Source: Ailurus styani
Taxonomy: Eukaryota; Chordata; Mammalia; Carnivora; Ailuridae
DNA length: 64,000 bases
Reading direction: 5' to 3'
Assembly (NCBI GenBank): GCA_002007465.1
Contig: LNAC01000008.1
Coordinates: 6,376,889-6,440,888 of the forward strand
The number at the start of each line of letters is the position of its first letter. Within the stretch, counting starts at the first letter, position 1. Below, in pieces: positions 37,384 to 48,204 of this stretch. Below the pieces are notes generated by a model. That model was given only the letters and a program-made list of their open reading frames with translations. It was not told the origin of the DNA and ran no database searches. Position numbers and translations under genes: made by a program.

Positions 37384-37900
37384 CTCAGGGTCAGTTTCTT
37401 GATAGTTTTTTTTCCTTTTGAGGGTGGACCATGTCCTCCTATTTCTCCACATGCCAAGTGATGTTGTACTGTAGCCTGATCATTATGGATGCTATGTTGT
37501 GCAGACTGGATTCTGTTTCATTCTTCTGAAAAGTAATGACTGTTTTATTTGTTGTTTGTTTTATCACACAATTAAGGTGGCTGGCTCAGACTCTAAAGTA
37601 GGCTCAGACTCTAAAGTCTGCCTCCCTCGAAGTAGGCAGCAGCTCAATTTCAGTTCACTGTCTCTGCATTCACAGGGGCATTCGTGGTTCACAGGTCAGA
37701 CAAACATTTGGGAAGAGTAAACACACAGATCCTGGGGTTCTCACTCTCTAGCCCTTTCCTCTCTGTGATGTCTCCTCATCCCCTCTCCAGTGGCTGTGGT
37801 TGCCCTAAGCTCAGTCCTCTGGTTTTTCAAGACCAAAAAAGCATGGTTTTGCTACTGGAATTTTAGCTGTCCCTTATGACTGGCGCCTGCCCTGAGACCA

Positions 37901-38749
37901 AAGCCAAAAAATGGGAATCCCACCTGTACCATTCAGCAGCTCTCCTTTTTCAAATACCTTGTCCCTTCCAGTATCCACCATCTTTTGGTTGCTCAACTGT
38001 GCCTAGAGGAAGGTTTGGGGGCTTGGTTTTGGTTTCTATCCCAGGGTTTATAGTTCTTATCTGTAGAATGGTTGGTCAAATCTGAGCTTACTCAAACATT
38101 ATTGAGAAATGAAACCCACTTACATTATCTTCTCCATAGTAAATAATTCAATACTTGATAACCTGGCAAAGCAGGAAATAGAAAGTCCTCTTACCAACCC
38201 ATTCAAGCTACATTATTCAGGACCACAGATCGGGAAAAAACTAGGTAAAGCGAGAGAAATGGAAGTTGAGTAGATTGGTCATTGGCTCCCTGTCATCCCA
38301 GACCAGCCCGAGGACTTCTTTTATTCTAGAGAGTTGAGGAGAAAATGTGAACTCTGCTAAACATAGAGACATGTGATTATCTTGTCTTGGCGATGCAATA
38401 CAAATCATCACCCAAGGAAGCCAAACCAGCTCTGTTGTTTTGTTCTGTATTCTCAGAAAACTGAGAGTTTGTAAAGCTACTTGTTTTTAGTAAATTGCAA
38501 TAAAAGAGGGACAAGATATCTTCTTTGTCAGGAGAAGTCACTTAATTTTGAGAAATTTCCAACCACGCAGCTGGGCTGCTGATATTAAGAAGACGGGTCA
38601 GCCTACACTGGCCCTACCTAGGTCAGTGGAAGACAAGAGCTAGGCAGCAGAATTTGGGGATCACCTGTATGATATAAGGGGTATTTACAAGGCCCCCATC
38701 CCAAAATATCTGCATTTCCAACTTGTCACACTACAGGAAATCCCAGACA
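37901..38749. other. no gene seen
   Basis: Unassigned AT-rich sequence upstream of XCR1. A non-coding 5' exon of XCR1 could lie in this or the following 3 kb, but I cannot identify one from sequence alone. Confidence 0.4.
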
Positions 38750-38900
38750 TTTGTACAATTTCTAATTTCCTTATAAACTATAAGCCTCTTATAGATAGAG
38801 ACTGTTTATTAGTCATGTTTCCACCCTAGAATCCACAGGGCCTGTCACAGGGCCTGGCATATGTCAGAGGCCATCCAACACAATTGGATTGAATCAGATG
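38750..38900 (+). repeat. L2 LINE 3' end
   Basis: TAAACTATAAGCCTCTTATA, GATAGAGACTGTTTATTAGT, CACAGGGCCTGGCATATGTC: L2 3'-end phrases on the + strand. Confidence 0.65.
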
Positions 38901-39354
38901 AGCTCCTCTTTAAAATGTAGACTCCCACTTTCTAAATGTCAAAAAAAATATATGAAAAGACATGGACAGAATTAAAAGCTAAGAAACACAACAGGTTGAC
39001 AAGACTAAAAAGTGCTCTTAAAAATCCATAAGAAAACATTATTATTCCAAGCAGGAAAATGAAAAAAATCCATAAATACTTTCAAAATAAGAAACACGGT
39101 GGGCAGTAAACATACAAAAGCTTATGTATTCCTCTTTGGGAATCAAAAGAATATAAAAGAAACCAACCATATGTATTATTTTCAACCATCTTCACTTTGA
39201 CGTTTGGAGACATGAATTGACTTACTAACTAAAATAGGACACGTCTGAGATGCCCTTATTATTCCTACCATCCCAAACTAGGTAAGTGAGAAACTCAAGC
39301 TATTTTTCCCTTTCTCCTCCTCCAAGGACAAGACAGGAGAGCCTAGGTTTGGCT
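38901..39354. other. A-rich stretch, possible L1 scrap
   Basis: A-rich, many AAAA runs. Could be an old L1 fragment; not assignable. Confidence 0.35.
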
Positions 39355-39545
39355 CCCAGCTGGGCTCTCATTCCTGCTTACTGGCTTTATACCGTTGAGA
39401 AGGTCACTTCACCAGTCTGAGCCTTGGTTTCCTCTTCTATAAGGTGGGGGTGGCTGTGCCTTACAGACAGTTGCAGGACAGAAGGAGCAGGTGAGTAGCC
39501 TGTGCTAGCACAGTGCCTGGCACACAGTAGGCCCTAGACGGCTCT
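39355..39545 (+). repeat. MIR SINE
   Basis: CCGTTGAGAAGGTCACTTCA, CAGTCTGAGCCTTGGTTTCC, CTTCTATAAGGTGGGGG, GTGCCTGGCACACAGTAGGC: near-complete MIR. Confidence 0.8.
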
Positions 39546-40629
39546 TACTTGGTGCAGACAGGTCCTTCACCCAATCTCCCATCTTCCTTCACAAAGGCCT
39601 GGCAGCTTCACTCACCTCTTTCAACCAGAGTTCCAGCTCTTTAGTCACTCCCACTCCTCTGCCTGGCCTTCAGGTCTCATGGTTCCCCAAACCTCACTAC
39701 CTCAGAGGATTGAATCAATGTGATTCAATACAGTTTTCTTAGCTACTCCCCTCCAACTGGACACTTAGGTTATTGCCATTTGTTTGTCTCTGTAGGGTGT
39801 TCTATAAATCAAACTCCCGAGTGAGGCAGCTTTCTGCTCAGAAAGTTAACCCTCTGTGTTAGCAAGAGTGTGAACCAGCCTGACGCCATCTTGGACAAAT
39901 CTGCCAACATGACCACTCTGTGACCTGGAGCCCTCTTGAGCCCAGTATTCCCACCACCACCACCACCACCACCACCACCACCATTCTTTCCTTTTGTCTA
40001 ACCACTTGCATAATAAATTACCCTTAAGTATACGCTTGGGGCATAATGGCCTTGATCTACTCTGAAGATATGACTGTGACACACAAATATTCTCAAATAT
40101 TTCCTCCTCTTTATCTCCCATTATGCACTCCCCAGCCTCCAGGGCTGCAGAATCAGGTCTTATAGGAGGTGGGGTGCAGACATCTACTCATCTTGCAGCC
40201 ACCCAAGACACACCTCTGTTCATAAGCCTCTTTAATAAACCATTCCTTGGCAAGCTGGATTTTATTGGCCTTTTATCTTTGGCCTCATGGCTCCTTTGGC
40301 CTTTGGAGGTCGCTCTGCATATACTTTCCTTTCAGGGGACATTTGTGTCGGTGACTATTTGGTCTCCCAGAGTCTTAGTGTTCATCGTAGTCTTGAGATC
40401 ATTTCATACCTGAGTCTACATGAGAGATGTTTGCTCCTTTCTTTTTGGACCTGATTCAAGAGACAGCAAGTTTCCTGAAACAATCCTGACATCAGGATTT
40501 CTGTACTTTATGGAAGAAAGGAAAGGAGAGAGTGGAGGAAGTAAAGAAGGGAGCAGCAAAGGGAGAGACAAAGGGAAGGAGGCAGGCAGGCAGAGTAAAT
40601 GCTCACTAGATATTTGCTAAATAAATGAA
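39546..40629. other. no gene seen; (CCA)11 inside
   Basis: Holds a perfect (CCA)11 at 39951-39983 that makes a tryptophan run in a minus-strand frame. GGAGG/GAAGG purine tract at 40510-40590. No supportable gene. Confidence 0.5.
39951..39983. repeat. (CCA)11 microsatellite
   Basis: Eleven uninterrupted CCA triplets; likely polymorphic. Confidence 0.98.
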
Positions 40630-40775
40630 GGAACCATTTGGGGATCATTAGCTCTATTTTATAGATGAGGACCTGAGGTTCAGAAAGGTTAGATAGCTTT
40701 CCCAGAAATATAGCAATGGGGTCCAAATTTGACCTCAGTTCTTTGAATCCATTTCCATTGCTCTTTCTCATACAC
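40630..40775 (-). repeat. MIR SINE fragment
   Basis: TTTTATAGATGAGGACCTGA, GGTTCAGAAAGGTTAGATAG: reverse MIR. Confidence 0.7.
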
Positions 40776-41050
40776 CTGCTGGAAGAACAGTCTAGCTTAG
40801 TGCTGCTCAAATGCCAGTCTCCGAGGAGAAAGTGAGTGTACGACAGAATGCAAATGAATGTACCACTTCCTTAATCAGGGGAGACTTGCTAAGAAAAAAT
40901 ACCTGGCAAACTAAACAGTACGCTTAGTGACTTCATGTTCTGGCAAAGTTCCTAGTCTCCTTACAGTGGCCATGGGTAGCTGGATCATGGACCACGCACT
41001 TTTTTTGTAATACGGGCCCTATGGATCCTAGCCTAACCACGTGGTCTGAA

Positions 41051-41073
41051 ACTCTGCATCTCTGTCATTTCAG
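41051..41073 (+). promoter_or_regulatory. XCR1: XCR1 coding-exon splice acceptor
   Basis: Pyrimidine-rich tract ending in TCTGTCATTTCAG, with AG at 41072-41073, 17 bases before the XCR1 start. It fits an upstream non-coding exon joined here, as in other chemokine receptor genes with an intronless coding region. The donor exon was not identified. Confidence 0.7.
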
Positions 41074-41082
41074 GAGCTTTCC

Positions 41083-41262
41083 ATGTCTAGATGGAGCCCT
41101 CAGGCACCCCAGAGTCCACCACCCCTTTTGAATATGAGCCTCAGAGCTTACTGTGTGAGAGCAAGACCTTCACCTTTGCCACCTTCAGCACCACCATCCT
41201 GTACTTCCTGGTATTCCTCCTCAGCCTGGCGGGCAACAGCCTGGTGTTGTGGGTCCTGGTGA
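41083..41262 (+). other. overlapping upstream ORF of XCR1
   Basis: An ATG eight bases before the XCR1 start opens a 59-codon frame that overlaps the coding region out of phase and stops at TGA 41260-41262. Its context (TTTCCATGT) is weak, so most ribosomes should scan past it. Translation is not implied. Confidence 0.5.
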
Positions 41263-42086
41263 AGTATGAGAGCCTGGAATCCCTCACCAATGTTTTCATC
41301 CTCAACTTGTGCCTCTCAGATCTGGCGTTCTCCTGCTTGTTGCCAGTGTGGATCATGGGCTACCACTGGGGCTGGGTGCTGGGGGACTTCCTCTGCAAGC
41401 TCCTCAACATGATCTTCTCCATCAGCCTCTACAGCAGCATCTTCTTCCTAACCATCATGACCATCCACCGCTACCTGTCGGTGGTGAGGCCCCTCTCGTC
41501 CCTGCGTGTCCATACCCTCCAGTGCCGTGTGCTGGTGACCATGGTCGTGTGGGCAACCAGCATCCTGTCCTCCATCCCCGACGCTGTCTTCCACACGGTG
41601 TTTTCGTCAGGCTGTGACTACTCAGAAACCAAGTGGTTCCTAACCTCGGTCTACCAGCACAATGTCTTCTTCCTGCTCTCCATCGGGATTATCCTGTTCT
41701 GCTACGTGGAGATTCTCAAGACCCTGTTCCGCTCACGGTCCAAACGGCGCCCCCGGACAGTCAGGCTCATCTTCACCATCGTGGCGGCCTACTTCCTCAG
41801 CTGGGCTCCCTACAACCTGCTCCTGTTTCTGCAGACACTGCAGAAACTTGGAGTCATCCAGAGCTGTGAGTTCAGCCAGCAGCTGGATTATGCCTTGCTC
41901 GTTAGCCGCAACGTTGCCTTCTCCCACTGCTGCTTCAACCCGGTGCTCTATGTTTTTGTCGGGGTCAAGTTCCGCAGACATCTCAAAAGTCTGCTCCGGC
42001 ACTTCCAGCTCTGCGGGCAGCAGGCAGCCAGCATTTCCCATCACTCTGCAGGCTCCTTTAATTACGAGGGTGCCTCCTTCTATTGA
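41091..42086 (+). CDS. XCR1: XCR1, XCL1 (lymphotactin) receptor
   Basis: Class A G-protein-coupled receptor of 331 residues, the plasma-membrane receptor for chemokine XCL1. In known mammals it marks cross-presenting cDC1 dendritic cells. Seen in the sequence: N-terminus without an N-X-S/T sequon but with FEYE (Tyr15, possible sulphation). TM1 (33-58) has GNSLV; TM2 has LNLCLSDLAF with Asp77. Cys102 and Cys175 should form the TM3-ECL2 disulphide; Cys22 and Cys259 the N-terminus-ECL3 disulphide. HRYLSVV at 126-132 stands in place of DRY, a known XCR1 trait. TM6 has SWAPYN (237-242) and TM7 has NPVLY (283-287). The tail is Ser/His-rich and ends YEGASFY. Remembered human XCR1 has 333 residues and near identity through TM1-TM3, ICL1 and the KRR loop. 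The whole frame is intact in one exon. The start was chosen because it matches the family N-terminus and follows the acceptor. Confidence 0.97.
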   Translation: MEPSGTPESTTPFEYEPQSLLCESKTFTFATFSTTILYFLVFLLSLAGNSLVLWVLVKYESLESLTNVFILNLCLSDLAFSCLLPVWIMGYHWGWVLGDFLCKLLNMIFSISLYSSIFFLTIMTIHRYLSVVRPLSSLRVHTLQCRVLVTMVVWATSILSSIPDAVFHTVFSSGCDYSETKWFLTSVYQHNVFFLLSIGIILFCYVEILKTLFRSRSKRRPRTVRLIFTIVAAYFLSWAPYNLLLFLQTLQKLGVIQSCEFSQQLDYALLVSRNVAFSHCCFNPVLYVFVGVKFRRHLKSLLRHFQLCGQQAASISHHSAGSFNYEGASFY

Positions 42087-42929
42087 AAGGGAGTTTGGTG
42101 GTGCCAGCTGAGGTGGACAGAGCTGCTGGAGTGGGAGCAGGGAGAAGTGGGACAGGAAGGAGGATCATGGAGTGCACGCTGTGGAATGCCATGGCCACGG
42201 GGATGGGGGTGAAGGAGACAGCTTCCATCACCTGGTCCTTCATGTCTCCTGTTCTGCAGACAATGGCTCCCACCTGGAAACTGTATATTGCCATCCAGAA
42301 AAACATTTCTTGGATTCTGAGCTCATCACTCATTCCTTCATTAATTCATTCATTTAGACATTGCTTAGTCCAGAGGGCTCCAAAACTGGGAAGGTTTCCC
42401 AGAAAGGGGGATCCTCCAAGACTTTCTGAGGGTCTGAGACTCCATGTGTGTGCTCATTGTACAGATTCAGGCTGATGGTAGATGGTCTGTCTCCTGCCCA
42501 CCTGGAGGATTGTGCCAGCTGACTTTGGAAGGGTTGGCTCTGCACTCCTCAGTGACTCCTGGGTGAGACTGTTTTGCTGGGCCAAAGTAAGCACATCCTC
42601 AAATAAGCAAGCCAGAATGCAATCTGGATCCTGAAAACACACAACCAGACGGGAGATACGTTCCACGTCATAGCTCCAGTGTCTGCCACATGAACTAGCA
42701 CCTGAATATTCAGTCCATAAATAATCTTTTGTGGAAAGAATGAATGCAATAAGTGCCACCTTCTGCATGAAGCATTTGTTCGCAGGACATAAAGATAATG
42801 AGATACTGTCTTGACCCTCCAGGTACCAAGAATCCAGCTCTGAAGGTCCAGACAAGTAAACACCCACCTTGGCCAAGGCATCCAAGGTGAAGATTTCTGC
42901 AACATCTCATCCTCTCTGGATGGATATCA
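42087..42929 (+). other. XCR1: XCR1 proximal 3' UTR (presumed)
   Basis: Sequence after the XCR1 stop. No AATAAA occurs in this stretch; the transcript therefore probably extends further. Overlapping frames on both strands here are not supported as genes. Confidence 0.5.
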
Positions 42930-43750
42930 AGCTGATACTTTCAGATTCATCATTTTCCACCTAAAATGCTCTTCACCTGCTTGGCTGATGGCACCAGCTT
43001 CCCCCAGCGACCGACACTCCAAACCCATGTCATCTCTGAGTCCTGCACTTCCCTTCTCCCCACTCCCAAGTCCTGCTGACTCTGCTTTCCCCACATCCCT
43101 CAGAATTGTTTCTACCCATGTTCATTGCATGCCCGTGGTTCCATCCCCAAATGACCTTACTTCCTCAGCATCCTCCTGCTCCTCATCTCTTTCCCCACAA
43201 AGTGTCCTCTGGATGGATACCAGGGTGCTTCAGAACCCTTAGTGGCTCCTCACACTATGCAGATAAAGCCCAAACACCTCAGCAAGTCTTTCGGGGCCCC
43301 TGCAATCTGGTGCCAATGAACTTTTCCATTGTTATTCCACCTTCTGCCATCACCCCCATGCAGCTCAGGGTCCACACACAAAAAACCATGCCCTTCATCC
43401 ATCCTTCCAGACACCCTTCCCCCAGTCTCCTTTGGGCCCCTGTCATGTGGTCACCAGGGCCTGGAACACCTGTCCTTCTACTCCGCTACCTACAAGCCCC
43501 AGCTGAAAGGCCAGAGCCTCAGGAAGCCCTCCCCTACCTGAAAAGCAGAAGAGCACTCTCTGGTATGCTGTGGCGCTCTGCTTGTCCCCTCTAAAATAGT
43601 ATTTGTCACTCTCTACCATGCATCATAGTTACACTTGTGCATGTCTTTTCTTCCTGCCCCATTGGACTGCAAAGTGCCTGAGGGCAAGAACCTGGTCTTG
43701 CACCCTGCCGAGGGCCCTGGTGTCCTAGCACTGTGTATTGAGTGGGAGCA
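42930..43750 (+). repeat. L2 LINE, 3' part
   Basis: TAGTGGCTCCTCACACTATG, AGATAAAGCCCAAACACCTC, GCAATCTGGTGCCAATGAAC, GGCCTGGAACACCTGTCCTT, ACTGCAAAGTGCCTGAGGGC, AAGAACCTGGTCTTGCACCC: L2 phrases in order over about 0.8 kb. The frame at 43106-43594 is L2-derived, not a gene. Confidence 0.85.
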
Positions 43751-46020
43751 AAGAATGACTGCTGTCACTATTTTTTTAATGTATGCATTTTGGAGACCCA
43801 TGCCTAGGGAACACAGTCTACTTTTCTTGCCTGAGGCTGCTAGTTTATAGATATTAACCTTTCTTCCCTAGTCTAAGCTCTCAGAGCACCATGCTTATCC
43901 CTCTCTGTGGCAATGGCTATATTTGACCTTGCTTTTTAGTTAGCGGTACACATGCCTGCCTCTCACTGTCCCATAGCGTCACATCCAAGGACATAGATAA
44001 AAGCCATCTTCGAAATTTTCCCATACCACACAGATCTGGTCCCAATCTGATTTAGCTCTGGAGTGGAGTCTTTAGAAAAGCTCCCCAGGTGATTCTGACC
44101 TGCACCCCAGTTGGGGATATTTGGCTGTAAGTCCTTAAAAATGAGAATTCCAGAGTCTTCCCACAGTCCCTTGAGAAGGACTTTGCACACAGTAGTCACT
44201 CAGTATATGCCTGTTGAATAAAGTAGCTACTATTACAGCCCTTGGCTGGAGAGTAGGGAGCATGTGAAGCATTCACCCCTTCAGCTCCAGCTATGGTTTC
44301 AACGATGTATTTGCAATTGGGTGGCCAGTGTTAGAGGCATTTTACCTGGCTGGGGAAGACTGAAGGTCTAGTTTTAAAAATTAGTCCAGTAGCACCTGCC
44401 GGAGAAGGCTGAGTGGCACACCAATGAAGGGATAAAGTTCTCATGGACTTGCCAACTAATAGGTGGGGACGTCACTCAACACAGATAGAAGAAACAGCAG
44501 AAGGAAGGAGACAATGGGGTAGTGTGGGCTCGGAGTAAGCCTATGAGCTTCTGGTCAGGGTAATCATTCAGTGCCCCTTTCAAACTTAATATTCTTAAAA
44601 TTTTGTCAACTTTTATTCAGAGGGCAGACTGAGCCCAGGGAGGGGAAAGGCAGAGGACTCCAGCTCCAAAGCCAAAGCAGTATGGTCTTAACCCCACTCT
44701 TCCTGGAAGGTAGGTTTCAGGGTCTTTCATTACTACAGAGCCTGCCTTCTCAGAGGTTCGCTTCATCATCTCCTCACCCCGTTCCCTTCCTTCCCAGCAA
44801 AAGATGCTTCGCTAAGTATTTCTTTCAACACATTCAGCCACACCCCTGTAAGCCTGTCACTAAATACAATTGTGTCCATCTCCTTGCATTTCTAGTGATG
44901 TTTTGTCCTCCCCCACCAAGGGTAGAGAGTGGAACGTCTTCTCCTGGTCTAGTTCCTTGGAAATCCAAAAGCAGGGGCACAGAGAAGCAGAGGTGTGAAT
45001 GGGAAGACAGAGGGGCATCCTATCAGAGAGGGAGCCGCGGGCAAGACTGCCAAAGAAAAGTGCAGCCACACAGCTGCACATGAGTGGCCGCTATCTACGT
45101 ACCTTGACCACACCCTCATTGGCCTCAACCTCCTGCTTCCCCCTGTCTCCACCCACAGAACCACAGCTCGACCTCGGCTAGACTTCTGTGAGCCTGTCCC
45201 TCCCCCTGTAGTCAATCAAAGGTCACCTGGATACTGGGCTACAGGTCACCTGGCACGTAAAACATCCACCGTGGTTCCTAGAGAAGATGTCTTCATGGCA
45301 TTTCTACGTCCCTGCTCTCTTGGACAAGATCAGGAAGGGAGGAGGAACCTGGCTCGTCTCCGAATAGGCACTCCAAGCCCAGGGCAGCCCCAGACCTCAG
45401 GTGACCCCGGCCAGAGTGGAAGTTCCTCAAGGGCACAAGCCTCTTCTTAGAGCTCTAGAACCTCCCTTGGTGCCCCACAGGGTTTGTGGTTGGTTGAGTA
45501 AGTGGATTGGAGACCATCTTTTTTGGCTTTTTTCTACTTCTGTTTTTTCTTTCCACACTTGCTTATATTACAGCTTCTGGTCAACCCCAGGCACCACCCA
45601 ATGGCTTCCCATGAACTCTTCCCGAGAGCCCATCAGCCCAGACATTGCCTGGTTTGCTGAACTCCTGACAGCTTTCATTTGTGGAACCTACCTGGGACAG
45701 GACGAGGAGGCCCATGGGTCTGGAAAAGCCCAGCAGAAAAGACCCCAATGTAGACTATCAGAGGCGGCTCTCAGGATCTGAGCCCTGGACCCAAACCCCA
45801 AATCCAAGCTCCTTTACTGACTCACTGTGACCTTGGGCCACTCAGACCCTCAGAGTTCTCCTCTGTAAAACTGTATAAATGCCAACAACATGAAGACAGA
45901 CTCTACCCACACGATGGAGGTGCACATGAGGTCATATGCATAAAAGTACTTGCTTTGCCAGTGATTCAGCTCCAAATAGGAATTACTACTGTAATCATCT
46001 CATTATGACAGAAAGCATCA
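43751..46020. other. intergenic, no gene seen
   Basis: A MER5-like scrap at about 44052-44130 and an L2/MIR 3' end at about 44165-44225 (CACACAGTAGTCACTCAGTA), with an AATAAA at 44217. Frames of 170 and 151 codons at 44571-45083 and 44995-45450 have no domain, splice or repeat-free support. Confidence 0.45.
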
Positions 46021-46035
46021 TTATATCATATGTAC

Positions 46036-46043
46036 AAATAAAA
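46036..46043 (+). terminator. candidate polyadenylation signal
   Basis: AAATAAAA in + orientation, followed by a TGTGTTCC-type GT-rich stretch about 20-30 bases on. It could end a long XCR1 3' UTR (about 3.95 kb after the stop); the AATAAA at 44217 is an alternative inside a repeat. No transcript evidence. Confidence 0.25.
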
Positions 46044-47504
46044 GATTAGCATGGATGCATCTCTGGCTGTGTTCCTCCTCATTTCTACCCAAGGTCATTA
46101 CATGGGACTCCTAAAAGTTCTCTGCTTATGGGGGATCTGGGTTAGGATTTAGGGCGCAGGGAGGAATACAGGAGGAGGACTGGAGATGAAGTGTAGAACA
46201 AGCCTTGTGTGTCTCTGGATGGTGGGAAATTGGTTCTTTTTAGGCCTTAGGCAAAATTGTCCGGGAGGCCAAGTGTGTCTTGAGTGCTCCATGGCTCATC
46301 TCTCACCTGGCCTGGCACCTAAGTTGGCTGTCTTCAAGTCCAAGGTTTTTTCCTACTTTATGACCCATTGTGTCAGAACAAAGACTTTTCAGAGATCAGC
46401 TTTCCAATCAGAAGGAATGATACACTTCCTGCTGGGACTTTCAGGTATCCCGAAAACTTGGTGGGAGATATTTTGCAGGTTTGGGGGAAGTTTGGGGGCA
46501 GGGAACAAGGGTTAACCTGAACTCCACTCTCTACCTTTGGGCCAGCCCAGATTTTATGTGAAGGTGCCTATAATCCCTCTCCCACACCCCCATCCCCTCC
46601 ACAAAAGAAAGTGTAGCCAGAGGGACCGAAGGACAATGGCAGTTTGATTCCTTGACTTTGACCACATCAGAAAATCAGACTTGAGCATCATGCATGGTTA
46701 GAGGAAGGATACAGAGAGTGGATAGGCACTGGATAGTTTCAAGGATTAGAAATGGGGCAAGGGGGTGGGGGTGGGGGGATGTTGACCTCCAGAATGTTCC
46801 TCGCCACAAGTGGAGGCCCACTCTGTGTGAAGGCAAAGGGAAGCCCATGTTGGGGGGATGGTATGTAAGACCACAAAGACAAATTAGCCCCATTCTCAAG
46901 TTGGCCAGTCTCTGGTCATCCTATTTAGGGGAAGATTTGTGTAGGATTACTCTAGGCCCTATGGATTGCTGGCCCTCTTTCCAAATGACTTGGATGAACC
47001 TTCTTGACTCAGAGAAAATTACAAGGCTCAATTGTCCACGCAATTGGGAATGTACACCTTGAACATGTCAACTTAAACATGTCATTAAAACTATTTCAAA
47101 GCACTTTATGAGAATTCGAAGAAGTACCCACATGTATCTTTCCCCTCACTTTGGTTACAATTGGTTCAATAATCTGCCTCTGATTTTTTCCAATAGTAAG
47201 GATAATATGAGTTTAAAAAAAAACACTGAGCATCACTAATTTTTCAAAGCATCTTCTGTTTATTTAAAAATTAGAGGAAACCCACAAATATTGGTCTTCA
47301 TAGGAAGTCACATTCACCTTTCTGCCTGGATCTCAAGCAAACCACTTCCCTTCCTTATTTATTCAACGTAACTAGAGAGGTTTAAACTCAGTTATCTCTA
47401 AGATCCTTTCCTGTGATTAGAAAAATGAAGTGTATGGGTCTATAATTTCATGAGTTGCATTTCCATGAGGTTCTTTAGGGGATACAAACCTACGACTTCC
47501 GGCA
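46044..47504. other. intergenic; G-rich tract
   Basis: No gene seen. A G-run cluster at 46754-46778 (four or more runs of G4-G6 separated by 1-3 bases) could form a G-quadruplex on the + strand. Confidence 0.5.
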
Positions 47505-47943
47505 TGTATGGGTTAAACTGTGTTCTCCTCTTCCTCCCTACCAAATTCTTATGTTTAAGTCCTAATTCTCAGTACCTCTGACCATGACCTTCTCTGTAAG
47601 GATTGTTACTGCATATGTAATTATGTAAAATGAGGTCATATAGGTGAGGGCAGGCCCATAATCCAGTAACACTGGTGTCCCTATAAAAACAGGAAATTTG
47701 GACACAGACCCGGACAAAGGGAGAACGCCATGTGAAGACTGGAGTTCTACTATCAGAAGTCAAGAACACCAGAGATCGCCAGCAAGCACTAGAAATTAGG
47801 AGAGGCTTAGAACAGGTGCTCCTTCGCAGCCTCAGAAGGAGTCAACCTTGCCGACATCCTGATTGTAGACTTCTGGCCTGGAGACCTGTTTAAGCCACCT
47901 AGTCTCTGGGATTTGTTACGGCAGCATGAGCAGGCTAATACAG
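47505..47943 (+). mobile_element. MaLR (MLT1-type) solo LTR
   Basis: TATGGGTTAAACTGTGTTCT, TGTTTAAGTCCTAATTCTCA, TAATTATGTAAAATGAGGTC, AACACTGGTGTCCCTATAAA (TATA-like), GACACAGACCCGGACAAAGG, AGAACGCCATGTGAAGACTG, TTTAAGCCACCTAGTCTCTG, GAGCAGGCTAATACAGGG. These are complete LTR landmarks of an ERVL-MaLR element, + strand. No internal retroviral region adjoins. Confidence 0.88.
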
Positions 47944-48204
47944 GGCACCGATCTCCGTGGGTGTACAGGGAATTCTCGTGCATCTCAGAGCCCCTTGTGA
48001 GGCTTTAGTGACTACCTGCCCATACAGAGGATTGCATCTGACCGAAGACACCCGCAGGAGATTGGAAAGGGGTTCTTACTGAGATCTGCTCTCTGCGGGG
48101 CTCAGACATTTTTACATCTCACAACCACCTTGAGAGGTTTCTGGTTCCCACTTAGACCAAGGAGGGTATCAGGGCTCAGAGAGGTCACACTCCAACATTC
48201 ATAG

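Larger units (their letters stand above)
35640..37900 (-). mobile_element. old LINE-1, minus strand, interrupted
   Basis: Antisense ORF2 text (TTCTGTCAATATGGTGACTT; GGTTTTGGTATCAGGGTTAT; ATTTGTATAAGATTGGTGTT), then a region toward 37.9 kb that I read as the old L1 5' part (CTGGATTCTGTTTCATTCTT). Two minus-strand SINEs interrupt it. An 18-bp direct duplication lies at 37583-37600 and 37601-37618 (GGCTCAGACTCTAAAGTM). No functional frame. Confidence 0.7.

Noticed and set aside
39846..40121. Minus-strand frame with a tryptophan run
   Set aside because: The run is the (CCA)11 microsatellite read in reverse.
41309..42111. Other open frames over XCR1 on both strands
   Set aside because: Shadows of the GC-rich receptor reading frame.
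43106..43594. 162-codon + frame
   Set aside because: Falls within an L2 element and derives from its ORF2/3' end.
44571..45083. 170-codon + frame between XCR1 and FYCO1
   Set aside because: No conserved motif, overlaps minus-strand frames, not followed by a convincing gene structure.
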